Source: RZYY01 sp036794825
GTDB taxonomy: Bacteria > Bacteroidota > Bacteroidia > Bacteroidales > 4484-276
Assembly: GCA_036794825.1 (NCBI GenBank)
Contig: DAIRGA010000014.1
Location: 68,681-132,680, forward strand
Reading direction: 5' to 3'
DNA length: 64,000 nt
Part shown: positions 1 to 8,947 of the stretch, piece by piece
Layout of the letters: the number at the start of each line of letters is the position of its first letter
Numbering within the stretch: the stretch's first letter is position 1
Translations under genes and position numbers: made by a program
Notes under the pieces: model-generated
What the model was told of the DNA's origin: nothing
The model's input: only the letters and a program-made list of their open reading frames with translations
Databases searched by the model: none

Positions 1-293
1 ATTATGACCAGTTCAACACTTTGCGCCTCGATACATTCCATCAGCTGGATGTAAGAGTTGATAAGCAGTACTTCTTCGACAAATGGACGCTGATGTTCTA
101 CCTCGACATCCAGAATCTCTATAATTTCCAAGCAGAGAACCCGCCTGTTTATACCCGCGTTCTGGACGAAAACGGCGTTCCGGTGATCGTAAATCCCGAA
201 GCGCCGTTAGAACAACAGATGTATCAGCTAAAAACGCTGCAAACCACATCGGGCACAGTACTGCCAACCATCGGAATTATTGTTGAATTTTAA
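1..293 (+). CDS. TonB-dependent receptor, C-terminal end (partial)
   Basis: Only the last ~97 codons are in the window; the gene begins upstream and the open frame runs from position 3 to the TAA at 291-293. The residues alternate in the way of outer-membrane beta-strands, with motifs common near the end of TonB-dependent receptors (RLDTFHQLDVRVDKQYFF, then YLDIQNLYNF), and the protein ends in a terminal Phe (GIIVEF), as expected for a barrel recognised by the BAM machinery. Such receptors import siderophores, glycans or cofactors across the outer membrane. The substrate cannot be told from this fragment. The DUF2271 gene follows after 11 bases and is probably in the same transcript. Confidence 0.75.
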   Translation, partial: YDQFNTLRLDTFHQLDVRVDKQYFFDKWTLMFYLDIQNLYNFQAENPPVYTRVLDENGVPVIVNPEAPLEQQMYQLKTLQTTSGTVLPTIGIIVEF

Positions 294-304
294 AACTAAT
301 AACC

Positions 305-1069
305 ATGAAAACAATAGTAGTTTTTATTACAACTTCATTAATAGTAGCTGGTTTCCTTGATTCCCCTGAGCTTTTTGCCCAAAGGAAGAAAAAAAAGAAG
401 GCAGAGCCGGTCGAAATCATCAAAACCAACATCGAGGCAACAGGTACTGAGATCACACTCAATTTTTCCAAAGGATCAGCGCACAATTACCCGATGATGG
501 CTGCCTGGCTTGAGGACGAAAATGGCAATTATTTGCAGACGATTTATGTGAATCAATCGGTAGCCAAAGGATATTTCAATTATGCCGACAAAAAGGAGGG
601 TGCATGGAAGCCCGGTCCGCTTGTCCGGCCGGCTGCGTTGCCGGTTTGGTCGCACAAACGGGGTGTGAAGTCTGACGAAGGTCATTATATGCCCACTCAA
701 AACAACCCGATGCCCGATGCAGTTACCTCTGCCACACCCAAAGCAGGATTTATTTTAGAATCAAAATCAGATAAACAACTCACCGGGAAGTTCAGAGTGA
801 TGTTTGAAATCAACCAATCGTGGGACTGGAACGAATTCTGGACAAACAACAAATATCCGGATGACGACGAATACAAAACCTCGGCACAACCATCGGTGGT
901 ATATACTGTGCTGATTGATCCCGAAAATCCTCAGGATTCTTACGAAATGAAGCCAATCGGGCATGGTCATTATTCAGGAAAAGACGGAAGTATTAACAGC
1001 GACCTCAAAACTATCACATCAGCATTAAAGATTGCGGACAAAATCAGTGTTATTGTGAGCGGAAGGTAA
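305..1069 (+). CDS. DUF2271-like exported protein
   Basis: A 254-residue protein with an N-terminal signal peptide (about residues 1-25, ending ELFAQ) followed by a Lys-rich stretch. The segment AAWLEDENGNYLQTIYV, a later WSHKRG and conserved Trp/Asp-rich patches resemble DUF2271 proteins, periplasmic proteins of unknown function that often sit beside TonB-dependent receptors and PepSY/flavin-linked redox proteins. It lies 11 bases after a TonB receptor end, so the two probably act together in uptake or surface redox chemistry. The family assignment is from motif memory, and no catalytic residues can be named. Confidence 0.6.
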   Translation: MKTIVVFITTSLIVAGFLDSPELFAQRKKKKKAEPVEIIKTNIEATGTEITLNFSKGSAHNYPMMAAWLEDENGNYLQTIYVNQSVAKGYFNYADKKEGAWKPGPLVRPAALPVWSHKRGVKSDEGHYMPTQNNPMPDAVTSATPKAGFILESKSDKQLTGKFRVMFEINQSWDWNEFWTNNKYPDDDEYKTSAQPSVVYTVLIDPENPQDSYEMKPIGHGHYSGKDGSINSDLKTITSALKIADKISVIVSGR

Positions 1070-1102
1070 GTAATAGGCTGATTTCAATTGTTTTAGAAGG
1101 AA

Positions 1103-2044
1103 CTATTTTCCAGGCATTTTATCAACCTCCTGAAATAGAATATAGGTGATTTTTTCGCCATCTGATCTCTTTTCGATAATCCGGATATCCCGATGGATAC
1201 CGGTAATTCGCGCCAGGCGCTGTATAAATTCCCACTTTTTTATCGTATCCATCCTGGTTATTGGCGAGTCGAAAACCTCGCAAATCAGAGCCTCATCAGA
1301 AATGGACACGTCAAGACTGTTTCTCTCCTTTTTCCAGTCCTTCACATTAACGGTCATAAAATAGTCAAGCATTAATGAGAATTTATCCGGTTTAAGGGCT
1401 ACAATCTCTTTGCGGTTCACTTTATCAAGCACAATGGTTATTGTATCTGTTTGATAATTAGGTGATTTAACCACAAAACTTACGATACTTTTATCAGTAC
1501 TCAGGGTCAGCGTTCCATCTGACTTGCACAGATAATCTGTTGGTGAGCCTCCCTCTTTCAGAACAGAGACATTAATAATATCGTTTATGATGGTTTTTTG
1601 GGTATGCTCATCCACGAATACAAATTTGTAATCCCGCGTAGTGACGATTTTAAAAGCAAAATAAAAGATTGTTAAGATTAACAACATCAACGCCGGTATC
1701 ATAACAAAATAGATATTGGCATTTTTCGCCGAATCCTTTGGAATGCTGCCTACGGGTAATTGTTTAAATCTGAAATCGTCCCAGTTGCCATAACCTGCAA
1801 ATTTGCTCAGCAGGTTAAGTGTGTCAATACGTGGCAACGAGGCAGATTGATTTTTGAAATGGCTATAAAACCATTTTTCGCTTATCCGGGCATTAACTTT
1901 ATTCAGTAACTCTTCCTGAAAGTCAACAATATCCTGCCCTTTCCACTCACCGATATCCGGATTTTTTCCCGGGTAAATCAGGCGCATCCGCTCCACAATC
2001 CTGAGTTTAAGCAATTCGAATATTTCAATGTCGCTTTTCTGCAC
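1103..2044 (-). CDS. Uncharacterised membrane-anchored protein, conserved N-terminal domain
   Basis: A 313-residue protein with three parts. Residues 1-95 form a soluble N-terminal domain with the marks WKGQDIVDFQ, ISEKWFYSHFK and LPRIDTLNLLSKFAGY, which I recognise as recurring at the start of many unannotated Bacteroidota proteins. One strong transmembrane helix follows at about 112-133 (FVMIPALMLLILTIFYFAF). The C-terminal half is beta-rich and resembles a carboxypeptidase-regulatory-like or Ig-like fold. It is divergent from the FISUMP gene, sharing a 156-bp intergenic region, so the two may be co-regulated. No enzymatic motif is visible. A sensor or regulator is possible, but that is inference. 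Confidence 0.6.
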   Translation of the reverse strand: MQKSDIEIFELLKLRIVERMRLIYPGKNPDIGEWKGQDIVDFQEELLNKVNARISEKWFYSHFKNQSASLPRIDTLNLLSKFAGYGNWDDFRFKQLPVGSIPKDSAKNANIYFVMIPALMLLILTIFYFAFKIVTTRDYKFVFVDEHTQKTIINDIINVSVLKEGGSPTDYLCKSDGTLTLSTDKSIVSFVVKSPNYQTDTITIVLDKVNRKEIVALKPDKFSLMLDYFMTVNVKDWKKERNSLDVSISDEALICEVFDSPITRMDTIKKWEFIQRLARITGIHRDIRIIEKRSDGEKITYILFQEVDKMPGK

Positions 2045-2148
2045 TGATGATTCGGATTTATGTTATTGATATTCTGACCATTGTAAATCATTCCCGGATT
2101 TACAAACCATTTACAACCCAATTTCAATCAAAACCGCCCGGCTCACCC

Positions 2149-2156
2149 TACCTTTG
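2149..2156 (+). promoter_or_regulatory. Putative -7 promoter element TACCTTTG
   Basis: TACCTTTG fits the Bacteroidota -7 consensus TAnnTTTG and lies 45 bp before the FISUMP gene start at 2201, inside the divergent intergenic region. No clear TTTG element is found 17-21 bp upstream, so the call is tentative. Confidence 0.35.
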
Positions 2157-2200
2157 ATCCGGTAGGTGCAAATGTACGTCTAATTTAAATCAAAAGCATT

Positions 2201-3526
2201 ATGAAAACAAAGATTCTGCAACTGACAATGTTTGCCCTGACAATCACAATGTTTGTTTACGGGCAAAGCACAATGGAACTGACCTTCACAGGTGATAACA
2301 ATGGTGAATATCTGTTGATGGACAGTATTTATGCTAAAAATCTCACCCAGGGATTGGCCACCACGCTGCCTCAGGGCGACACTATTTTAATCCTTCACAT
2401 CACCAGCCTTTCTTCTCCTGAAAGCTGGAAAAGCGAATCCTTCAGCATTGGGCAAAACTCACCAAATCCCTTCGATGGTGTAACCACTTTCGAAATTTCC
2501 ATTCCTAAGGACGGTCTGGTAACGTTTGAAATCAGCAATATCAGTGGGGTTGTAAAATTCTTCCTGCAGAAAAATCTAAGCCAGGGCATTCATTCATTTT
2601 CATTTCGGGCTGGCAATGATCTGGTATATCTGCTCACAATAAACTTTGAAAGTGTGAGCAGGACGATTAAATTGCTCAATACCGGCAGAACCGGGCAAGC
2701 ATGCAATTTACAACAGAATGGAAGTAGCAATTTTCAACCCCCGCAAAAATACGGTAGTTTGTCCGGCAATCTTAATTATATTCCGGGAGATGAATTGCTG
2801 ATTGTAGGTTATTACAACGGTGAGGAGGCCGGGTTTGTCCATTCCCCCGAAGCCGGAAGGGGATACATCACCCAGTTTGCCACCAACGCATCATGCCCCG
2901 GGATAGATTCAGTGTTTTATGAAAGCAAGTGGTATCATACCATCCAGGTTTTCGGTCAATGCTGGCTGAAGGAAAACCTGAATGTCGGCACGATGGTGAA
3001 CGGTAATCAGCAACAGACCAACAATGGTGTGATTGAGAGATATTGTTATGCCAATAGTGCAAATATCTGTGCCACTGACGGTGCGCTTTACCTTTGGGAG
3101 GAGATTATGCAGTACACTACAGAACCGGGCGCCCGCGGCATATGCCCCGAAGGATGGCATATTCCCACAGATGCTGAAGCAAAAGTACTCGAAGGCGCCG
3201 CTGATACTTTTTACAAAATCGGTGCAGCAGTCTGGAATAATACAGGATACCGGGGTTTCGATGCCGGTAAAAACCTGAAATGCCAGACCGGTTGGTCAGC
3301 AGGAGGAAGCGGCGCCGATCTTTATGGTTTCAAATTGTTACCCACAGGCTACTGGTACGACGGTTACTTCGATGAACGCACTGTGGACGGTGGTTTCTGG
3401 ACATCTTCACTCAACAATGGTACCTATCCCTTTAGCCGGGGGATGAACGGCCTTGCAAACGGTGTCGCAAGAGTCGCATTCAACGAACCTGTCGGGTTCC
3501 CGGTAAGATGCATCAAAGATTTATAA
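2201..3526 (+). CDS. FISUMP-domain secreted protein with an internal T9SS-like sorting domain
   Basis: A 441-residue exported protein with a signal peptide at 1-21 (ending VYGQ). Residues about 80-160 look like a T9SS type A sorting domain (FSIGQNSPNPFDG, then a beta-sandwich pattern), but it sits internally rather than at the C terminus. Residues about 225-441 form a FISUMP domain (Fibrobacter succinogenes major paralogous): FGQCWLKENLNVGT, ARGICPEGWHIPTDAE, GFKLLPTGYW, GGFWTSS and a closing VRCIKD. FISUMP domains are surface or adhesive modules of unclear function. It is followed 40 bp later by a TPR lipoprotein on the same strand. Confidence 0.8.
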   Translation: MKTKILQLTMFALTITMFVYGQSTMELTFTGDNNGEYLLMDSIYAKNLTQGLATTLPQGDTILILHITSLSSPESWKSESFSIGQNSPNPFDGVTTFEISIPKDGLVTFEISNISGVVKFFLQKNLSQGIHSFSFRAGNDLVYLLTINFESVSRTIKLLNTGRTGQACNLQQNGSSNFQPPQKYGSLSGNLNYIPGDELLIVGYYNGEEAGFVHSPEAGRGYITQFATNASCPGIDSVFYESKWYHTIQVFGQCWLKENLNVGTMVNGNQQQTNNGVIERYCYANSANICATDGALYLWEEIMQYTTEPGARGICPEGWHIPTDAEAKVLEGAADTFYKIGAAVWNNTGYRGFDAGKNLKCQTGWSAGGSGADLYGFKLLPTGYWYDGYFDERTVDGGFWTSSLNNGTYPFSRGMNGLANGVARVAFNEPVGFPVRCIKDL

Positions 3527-3566
3527 ATAATTGATATTCATTTTATTAACCTAAAATCACATTACA

Positions 3567-4655
3567 ATGAAAAAACTAATTTCAACTTCGCTGCTGATTT
3601 TAGCTATGTTTGCCACAACATTAATTGTTGCGTGCAGTGGTAAACACATGTCCGACAGAATTGTGCAGGAGGCATTTAACATCCGGGTAAGCGGTAATTG
3701 CGACAAAGCAAAACTGATCCTTGAAGATGTCCTGCGAAGAGACTCTTCAAATGCAATAGCCAACTACGAGATGGCACGCCTTCAGCATTATATGCTCCTT
3801 GGCAGAGGCGATGTTAAGGTTGATGACATCCTCAGTTCGATAAACAAAGCTGTTGAGTCAGAACCCGATAATGTAATTTATGCTTACTACCAGGCAATGT
3901 CCACTTTTTTTGATGCATTTATGGCGATGCAGATGGCAAATGACCAGGTGAAGGATAAGGTTGATATAACCTTTTCCAAATTCGAAAGAGTACTTGAGCT
4001 CAAACCCGACTATCACGAAGCAAGCATGTACCTGATAGAACTTTACGGACTGCTGCCCCGCGATATGGGTGGCGATAGTCTGAAAGCTGCACAACTGGCC
4101 GCAAAACTTGCAGAATCGGATAAATATTTCGGTTCAAAAGCCAAAGCAGTGCTTTTACCGGAAAGTGCCAACCACCTGGCATTCTGGGAAAATCTGCTTG
4201 CGGCTGATCCAACAAACACAGGATATCTTGTGGAAGCCGGCAAAGCCTGTCTGTTCCAGGATAATCCTGCCAAAGCTGAAGATTACTTCAACAGGTCAAT
4301 GGCATCAGATCCGTCCAGAAATATCCATCTGCTCGACCTTGCAAGGTATCATCTTTACAAAGTAATGCGGAATGGCGAACTCGGACCAACCGAACTGCCC
4401 ATTGCCAAAACATACCTCGAAAAATACCTTAATAGCACACCCGAACCCAACATCCCCCTGAAAGCCTATACCATTGGCTGGCAGGCGCGTGTGGAGATGT
4501 TCCTGGGAAATCAGGCAGTTTCGGAGAGACTAATGGAGGAAGCCAAAAAACTTGATCCCTATTTTTCTGGCGCATCTGGTATTCCATCACTGTTGCTGTT
4601 TGATCCGCCAGATCAGATAAGCCATCAGTACTTTTCGTTTTTCAGTCCGTATTGA
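3567..4655 (+). CDS. TPR-repeat lipoprotein
   Basis: A 362-residue protein with a lipoprotein signal (hydrophobic residues 6-21, lipobox LIVAC with Cys at ~23), so probably membrane-anchored. The remainder is helical with tetratricopeptide-like repeats: GNCDKAKLILEDVLRRDSSN, SINKAVESEPDN, FSKFERVLELKPDY, NPAKAEDYFNRSMASDPS and MEEAKKLDPYF. TPR proteins are scaffolds for protein contacts, and nothing reveals the partner. It lies between the FISUMP gene and another exported protein on the same strand. Confidence 0.7.
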   Translation: MKKLISTSLLILAMFATTLIVACSGKHMSDRIVQEAFNIRVSGNCDKAKLILEDVLRRDSSNAIANYEMARLQHYMLLGRGDVKVDDILSSINKAVESEPDNVIYAYYQAMSTFFDAFMAMQMANDQVKDKVDITFSKFERVLELKPDYHEASMYLIELYGLLPRDMGGDSLKAAQLAAKLAESDKYFGSKAKAVLLPESANHLAFWENLLAADPTNTGYLVEAGKACLFQDNPAKAEDYFNRSMASDPSRNIHLLDLARYHLYKVMRNGELGPTELPIAKTYLEKYLNSTPEPNIPLKAYTIGWQARVEMFLGNQAVSERLMEEAKKLDPYFSGASGIPSLLLFDPPDQISHQYFSFFSPY

Positions 4656-4742
4656 TTATACCATTCTTCAATTTCCAACGAATTGACTGAATTTTGGGAT
4701 GCTTTAGAACATGTTCATTATCAAAACAAAGCCAGAGATAAG

Positions 4743-5411
4743 ATGAAAAAGTTAATGCTGCTTGTTGTGATGTTCGTCATCAGCTTTGCCATGAATGCTC
4801 AGACGTGGAAAGCTACGGTTTACCGCATCGACGGAAAACCCAGGGAGAAAATCGTAAAACTTATTCCGGAGAAAAGCATAGAAATTGGCAGGTTGTTGAT
4901 TGACAATGATACGCTGAAGGAAAACAAATACCTGTACGGCTATTTTCGAGGGGTAATCGGAGACACCTTACAAATGAACCTGGAAAGGATTCGGGTTAAA
5001 AGTATTTACACCAATGGAACCCGGATTGATTCGCATATTCCCGCAAAAAGCCTGATAGCTCCCGGCCCCGACTCGACTTATGTTATGAATATTTCTCTCG
5101 ACGAGATTGATTACCTGGCATACCGAAACAGGTCGGTGGCATGGCTGTCTGATACTGAGGATTATATTCTATTCAGTTCCCTGATTATACTGATTGTATC
5201 GCCATTTATTTGTTATGATTATAAAAATCAAACATTTAATACTGAACGATACAAGTACTGGGGTCTTGGCAGTACTCTTGGTATTGTCACCGGATTTTCT
5301 TTACAGATACTTGGCGGCGCATCTCAAAAAAAGTTCCAGTTCCAAGGATCCTGGCCTAATGAAAAAGCAAAAGCCTGGAGCTTTGATAAAGAAAGGGGGC
5401 AAACACCATGA
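4743..5411 (+). CDS. Exported/membrane protein of unknown function
   Basis: A 222-residue protein when started at ATG 4743; a further 20 codons upstream are open, but this start gives a clean signal peptide (MKKLMLLVVMFVISFAMNAQ). The middle (residues ~20-130) is beta-rich with short repeats of basic and acidic patches. Two hydrophobic helices follow at about 141-160 (YILFSSLIILIVSPFICYDY) and 172-192. The C-terminal tail is Lys/Trp-rich. I do not recognise a family. The neighbours (a TPR lipoprotein upstream, a small membrane protein downstream) suggest an envelope cluster. Confidence 0.55.
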   Translation: MKKLMLLVVMFVISFAMNAQTWKATVYRIDGKPREKIVKLIPEKSIEIGRLLIDNDTLKENKYLYGYFRGVIGDTLQMNLERIRVKSIYTNGTRIDSHIPAKSLIAPGPDSTYVMNISLDEIDYLAYRNRSVAWLSDTEDYILFSSLIILIVSPFICYDYKNQTFNTERYKYWGLGSTLGIVTGFSLQILGGASQKKFQFQGSWPNEKAKAWSFDKERGQTP

Positions 5412-5525
5412 AAGGATTAACTTTGTAAAAATAAGAGCCTAAATCGTCTGCAGAAAGAAATTGGCATTAAGATTTTCCATTATGAGTAAATTGAATACCA
5501 TAGTTTTCATTAAAACTTAATCAAT

Positions 5526-5531
5526 AGGAGG
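5526..5531 (+). promoter_or_regulatory. Strong Shine-Dalgarno AGGAGG before the 5539 gene
   Basis: AGGAGG lies 7 nt before the ATG at 5539. Bacteroidota genes rarely use such strong ribosome sites, and most genes in this window lack one. It fixes the start of the small membrane protein. Confidence 0.6.
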
Positions 5532-5538
5532 CAAAATT

Positions 5539-5943
5539 ATGTTAGAACATGTTCATTCGCACATCACCTCGGAACTAACGCAGAGCGCAAAGACGGATAT
5601 CATTTTTATCCTGTCGTCCATACTGCTCAACCTGATCGCATTGGCAGTCAATTCGGGGATTGCGTCGGAATCGGTAACCAAAAGCAATTTGCTGGTGGTG
5701 ATGTTTCTGTTTGTCGGGTTGGTAATCCTGATCAATCTGGTTGCCATTTTTGGATTGCTGAAAGGCAAGCAAACCCGCGCCAAACTGCTTAACGGGCTTA
5801 TCATGATGTACAGGGATCAGAATGTATCGAAGTATTACGATGAGTCGCTGCTGAGCAGTTACAGCGTTCGTTACAATCTTTTCATCATGGTGGTGGTTTG
5901 CACGGGCATCATCTCCATTGTAGTGCCCTTTGTTTCGAGGTAA
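5539..5943 (+). CDS. Small three-helix membrane protein, unknown function
   Basis: A 134-residue protein with three hydrophobic helices at about 20-43 (IIFILSSILLNLIALAVNSG), 51-76 and 112-132. A soluble stretch of about 35 residues lies between helices 2 and 3 (KGKQTRAKLLNGLIMMYRDQ onward). The start is fixed by AGGAGG at 5526-5531. The architecture is loosely like small membrane effectors of nucleotide-signalling defence systems, but no nucleotide-sensing or cyclase gene is adjacent, so I do not assign that role. It is followed by an alpha/beta hydrolase 96 bp later. Confidence 0.55.
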   Translation: MLEHVHSHITSELTQSAKTDIIFILSSILLNLIALAVNSGIASESVTKSNLLVVMFLFVGLVILINLVAIFGLLKGKQTRAKLLNGLIMMYRDQNVSKYYDESLLSSYSVRYNLFIMVVVCTGIISIVVPFVSR

Positions 5944-6039
5944 AATGTTTGGGGGAAATCAGCGTTAAAGAGGGCAATTTCAGGCCGGCTTATGGCAACA
6001 AAAACCGCGAGCCGGCCTTTGGATTTAATCAAAAAAAAG

Positions 6040-6813
6040 ATGGAACTATTTTACCGACATTACGGCGCCGGAGAGCCGATCATCATCCTGCACGGAGTTT
6101 TTGGCGTTTCCGACAATTGGGTAACCTTTGCCCGTGAAATTTCAGATAAGTACGAAGTTTTTATTCCCGACCAGCGCAATCACGGGCAATCGCCGCACCA
6201 CCCGGTGCATAATTATTTCGCTATGTGCACCGATCTCCATGAATTTATTGAACAGCACAACATCAAAAACCCCGTCATTCTTGGTCATTCTATGGGCGGG
6301 AAGGTGGCCATGCGGTTTGCTCTGGAAAACGCCGACATTCCCAAAGCACTGATTATTGCCGATGTTAGCATGCGCACCTACCAGCGCCGCTACATCCACC
6401 TCAATATGATTGATGCCATGATGAGTGTGGATTTTGAAAAAGCCTCAACCAGGGAGGAAATTGCAGGCCAGCTTTCCAGCTGGATCACAGATCAGCGCAT
6501 TTTGCTATTTGCCATGAAAAACCTTTACCGCAGGCAGCGAGGCCAGTTTGCCTGGCGGCTAAACCTCCAGGCTATCAACCTGAATATGGATGAGGTTTTT
6601 GAAGGGGTGAAAGCAGACAGGATATTCCAGAAACCTGCGCTTTTTCTTCGCGGCGGCGATTCGGATTATGTTAGCTACGAAGACTTCGACCAAATCTACC
6701 GGAGTTTCCCCAAAGCCGATATCGAAACCATCGAAAATGCCGGTCACTGGCTGCACGCCGACCAGCCTGCTGAATTTAGCGAAAGGGTGAGAAAATTTTT
6801 AAACAGGTTGTAG
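6040..6813 (+). CDS. Alpha/beta hydrolase, YbfF-like esterase
   Basis: A 257-residue soluble hydrolase. ATG 6040 gives MELFYRHYGAGEPIIILHG and matches the usual ~255-residue length; an in-frame ATG at 5992 would add 16 residues. Visible motifs are the oxyanion HG (LHGVFG), DQRNHGQS, the nucleophile elbow GHSMGGKVA (Ser), a late Asp region (GGDSDYVS) and the catalytic His in ENAGHWLHADQP. These match YbfF-type esterases that hydrolyse short acyl or thioester substrates. The natural substrate is not known from sequence. It is convergent with the mevalonate operon ending at 6853. Confidence 0.85.
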   Translation: MELFYRHYGAGEPIIILHGVFGVSDNWVTFAREISDKYEVFIPDQRNHGQSPHHPVHNYFAMCTDLHEFIEQHNIKNPVILGHSMGGKVAMRFALENADIPKALIIADVSMRTYQRRYIHLNMIDAMMSVDFEKASTREEIAGQLSSWITDQRILLFAMKNLYRRQRGQFAWRLNLQAINLNMDEVFEGVKADRIFQKPALFLRGGDSDYVSYEDFDQIYRSFPKADIETIENAGHWLHADQPAEFSERVRKFLNRL

Positions 6814-6852
6814 ATTGGATGGATTATTATCCTCGACTGGTCGAAACCAAAC

Positions 6853-7815
6853 TTAATGAAACTTGGAAATCGGGATAATCTCAACATTTTGCTGCTGTAA
6901 CAAAAGCCTCGCTTTCTCGAGATCTTCCGAAAATCCGAGCAGGAAGCCACCCCCACCTGACCCGCAGAGTTTCAGATAATAAGCGCCGGTATCGAGACCC
7001 TTTTGCCATACATCGAAAAAGGCCGCCGGAACCATCGGTTTAAGGTATTTAAGCAGGAATCTTGAGAGCACCTTCAGGTTTTTGAAAAACTCATTGATCT
7101 CTCCATTGAGAATAGCTTCGATGCTAGCGTTAGTCAGCGGGATCATTTCGTCTTTCACCGCATTCAAAAACTGTTCGTTTTTACACCAGTCGAAGAATTT
7201 GCTAACGAGTGGGCCTGTTTTGCCCGGTTTCCCTGTGTTAATAAGGAAGATACCTCCGTTTTTCGAAAATTCACGCGGAATTCCGACTGGCTGGATGAAA
7301 TGATCGGGCTTTATGAGCAAAGGATTGCGCATATAGCAATTCAGCGGATCCATCCCTGAACTTACACCATGAAAAAATGCTTCGAGCTGCGAAAAGATAC
7401 TTTTGAGCTTATTGAATTGATCTTTGGTAAGATGGCCATTCGGTTTTATTCGGTCAACACCGTATTTTTCGTAAATGGCCGCTACCAGCGCACCGGAGCT
7501 TCCCAGGCCAAAGCCCTGCGGAATAGTGGACTCAAAATATAGCCCGCGATCCAGATCCTGCTTAAACTTGCGCAGATCGAAGTCGTTGAGCAATTGTGCG
7601 CTTTCCTTCAAATCATTGATAAATTGATAAAAATCGTGCAGCGACCGGTTCGACTCGGCAGCAAATTCCTGGTCGGTGTATTTGTCGTCGCCAATAAAGC
7701 TGAGCTCACCTTTAAAGTGAGTATAGGGCACCGACAGTGCCATCGAATCGCACATGATACTGTACTCGCCGAATAGAAGGATTTTTGCGTAAAAGATGCC
7801 GTTTTTCTTCCTCAT
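6853..7815 (-). CDS. mvk: Mevalonate kinase (GHMP kinase)
   Basis: A 320-residue GHMP-fold kinase, predicted to phosphorylate mevalonate using ATP. Motif 1 is FYAKILLFGEY, motif 2 is PQGFGLGSSGA (ATP loop), the region HGVSSGMDPLNCY holds the likely catalytic Asp, and motif 3 is LCGSGGGGFLL near the C terminus. It is the last gene of a four-gene mevalonate operon; its ATG begins one base after the stop of the decarboxylase gene (TGA-A-ATG), implying translational coupling. GHMP kinases can be mis-assigned to mevalonate versus phosphomevalonate, but motif and operon position favour mevalonate kinase. Confidence 0.82.
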   Translation of the reverse strand: MRKKNGIFYAKILLFGEYSIMCDSMALSVPYTHFKGELSFIGDDKYTDQEFAAESNRSLHDFYQFINDLKESAQLLNDFDLRKFKQDLDRGLYFESTIPQGFGLGSSGALVAAIYEKYGVDRIKPNGHLTKDQFNKLKSIFSQLEAFFHGVSSGMDPLNCYMRNPLLIKPDHFIQPVGIPREFSKNGGIFLINTGKPGKTGPLVSKFFDWCKNEQFLNAVKDEMIPLTNASIEAILNGEINEFFKNLKVLSRFLLKYLKPMVPAAFFDVWQKGLDTGAYYLKLCGSGGGGFLLGFSEDLEKARLLLQQQNVEIIPISKFH

Positions 7816-7816
7816 T

Positions 7817-8899
7817 TCAATTTATCTGTTTGGGGCCACTGCCCAGATGATCGTCAATGAACTGGTTGTTTTCACAAAATTTTAATAACTCTCTGTTAAT
7901 AAATGATTTCACTTCATCATGAGCACTGCCAGGATAAATCAGGTGAACGTTGGGTCCGGCATCGAGGGTAAAACAAATAGGAACACCGGTAGATTGACGG
8001 TATTCCACTATTTTTCGAATGGCTTGTAATGTTCCGGTTTCGATGAGCAGATACCCTGGTTGCGAGGCCATCATCATGGCATGGAGGGTCATAGCCTCAT
8101 TTTCAACCACAGCAACAAATTCATCCATATTCCCCGATTGCAGGGCGCGCATTATTCTTCCCAGATTTTGCTCAGCCTGCACATACCTTGCCGCTGCAAA
8201 TGGATTCCCCTCCATCAGTTGATGCCCTGCACGACTCGATACTTTCTTTTCTCCTTTGCTGATTATCAAAATAGTATCCCTCATATCATGAAAAGCCCGG
8301 TGAATCGTGGTGTTCAATTTAGTTGCATATTCGTCGGATGAATTCCCGATCAGCGGAGTCTCTCCCCACGAAGTGTAACCTCCATAAATGCTGCGGCTTG
8401 CACTTCCTGAGCCAATCCTGGCCAGGTGAGAGGCCTTCCGGTAAAAATTTTCCTCACTTACTTGTGGCTTATCGCTCAATTGCTGTTCGATGCTACACAG
8501 GCAAAGCGCCAGCGCACTCATGGCTGAGGCCGAGGAGGCTATTCCAGCAGAGTGCGGGAAAGTGTTATGTGAGTGAATTTCAAAATGATAATCCTTGAGA
8601 AAGGGAAGTTCGGGGTAAACATTCTCAAAGAATACCAGAAGTTTCTTTTTAAATTGAGGGTTTGCAGAGCCTTCGAAATAAAAATCTATAGAGAGTTCGT
8701 CTTGATTGCCTGATGGACTGTAATGAACCTCCGTTTCGGTGAAAGCCAGATACAATGTCATGCTGAGAGAGACATTGGCGGGCAGTTGGAAGCCTTTTTT
8801 TCCCCAGTATTTTATTAATGCAATGTTACTTGGGCTCTGCCATTTAACCCTGCCAGCTTTACCTTTGATAAATCCCGTCATGCTATTTTGTGAAGTCAT
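7817..8899 (-). CDS. mvaD: Diphosphomevalonate decarboxylase
   Basis: A 360-residue GHMP-superfamily enzyme that converts diphosphomevalonate to isopentenyl diphosphate with ATP use and loss of CO2. Diagnostic motifs are PSNIALIKYWGKKG near the N terminus, the phosphate loop HSAGIASSASAMSALAL, GSGSASRSIYGGY, and the closing TLDAGPNVHLIYPG that carries the catalytic Asp. Length and motifs match the family. The gene lies between the GYDIA kinase (49-bp gap) and mevalonate kinase in the mevalonate operon. Confidence 0.93.
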   Translation of the reverse strand: MTSQNSMTGFIKGKAGRVKWQSPSNIALIKYWGKKGFQLPANVSLSMTLYLAFTETEVHYSPSGNQDELSIDFYFEGSANPQFKKKLLVFFENVYPELPFLKDYHFEIHSHNTFPHSAGIASSASAMSALALCLCSIEQQLSDKPQVSEENFYRKASHLARIGSGSASRSIYGGYTSWGETPLIGNSSDEYATKLNTTIHRAFHDMRDTILIISKGEKKVSSRAGHQLMEGNPFAAARYVQAEQNLGRIMRALQSGNMDEFVAVVENEAMTLHAMMMASQPGYLLIETGTLQAIRKIVEYRQSTGVPICFTLDAGPNVHLIYPGSAHDEVKSFINRELLKFCENNQFIDDHLGSGPKQIN

Positions 8900-8947
8900 T
8901 TTAGCGCTGTAAAAGTACTCTTTTTGAATTGGCTGTCTTAATCCTTA

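Noticed and set aside
5539..5943. Pycsar- or CBASS-type membrane effector
   Set aside because: No cyclase, sensor or other defence gene lies nearby, and three-helix proteins are common; not called.
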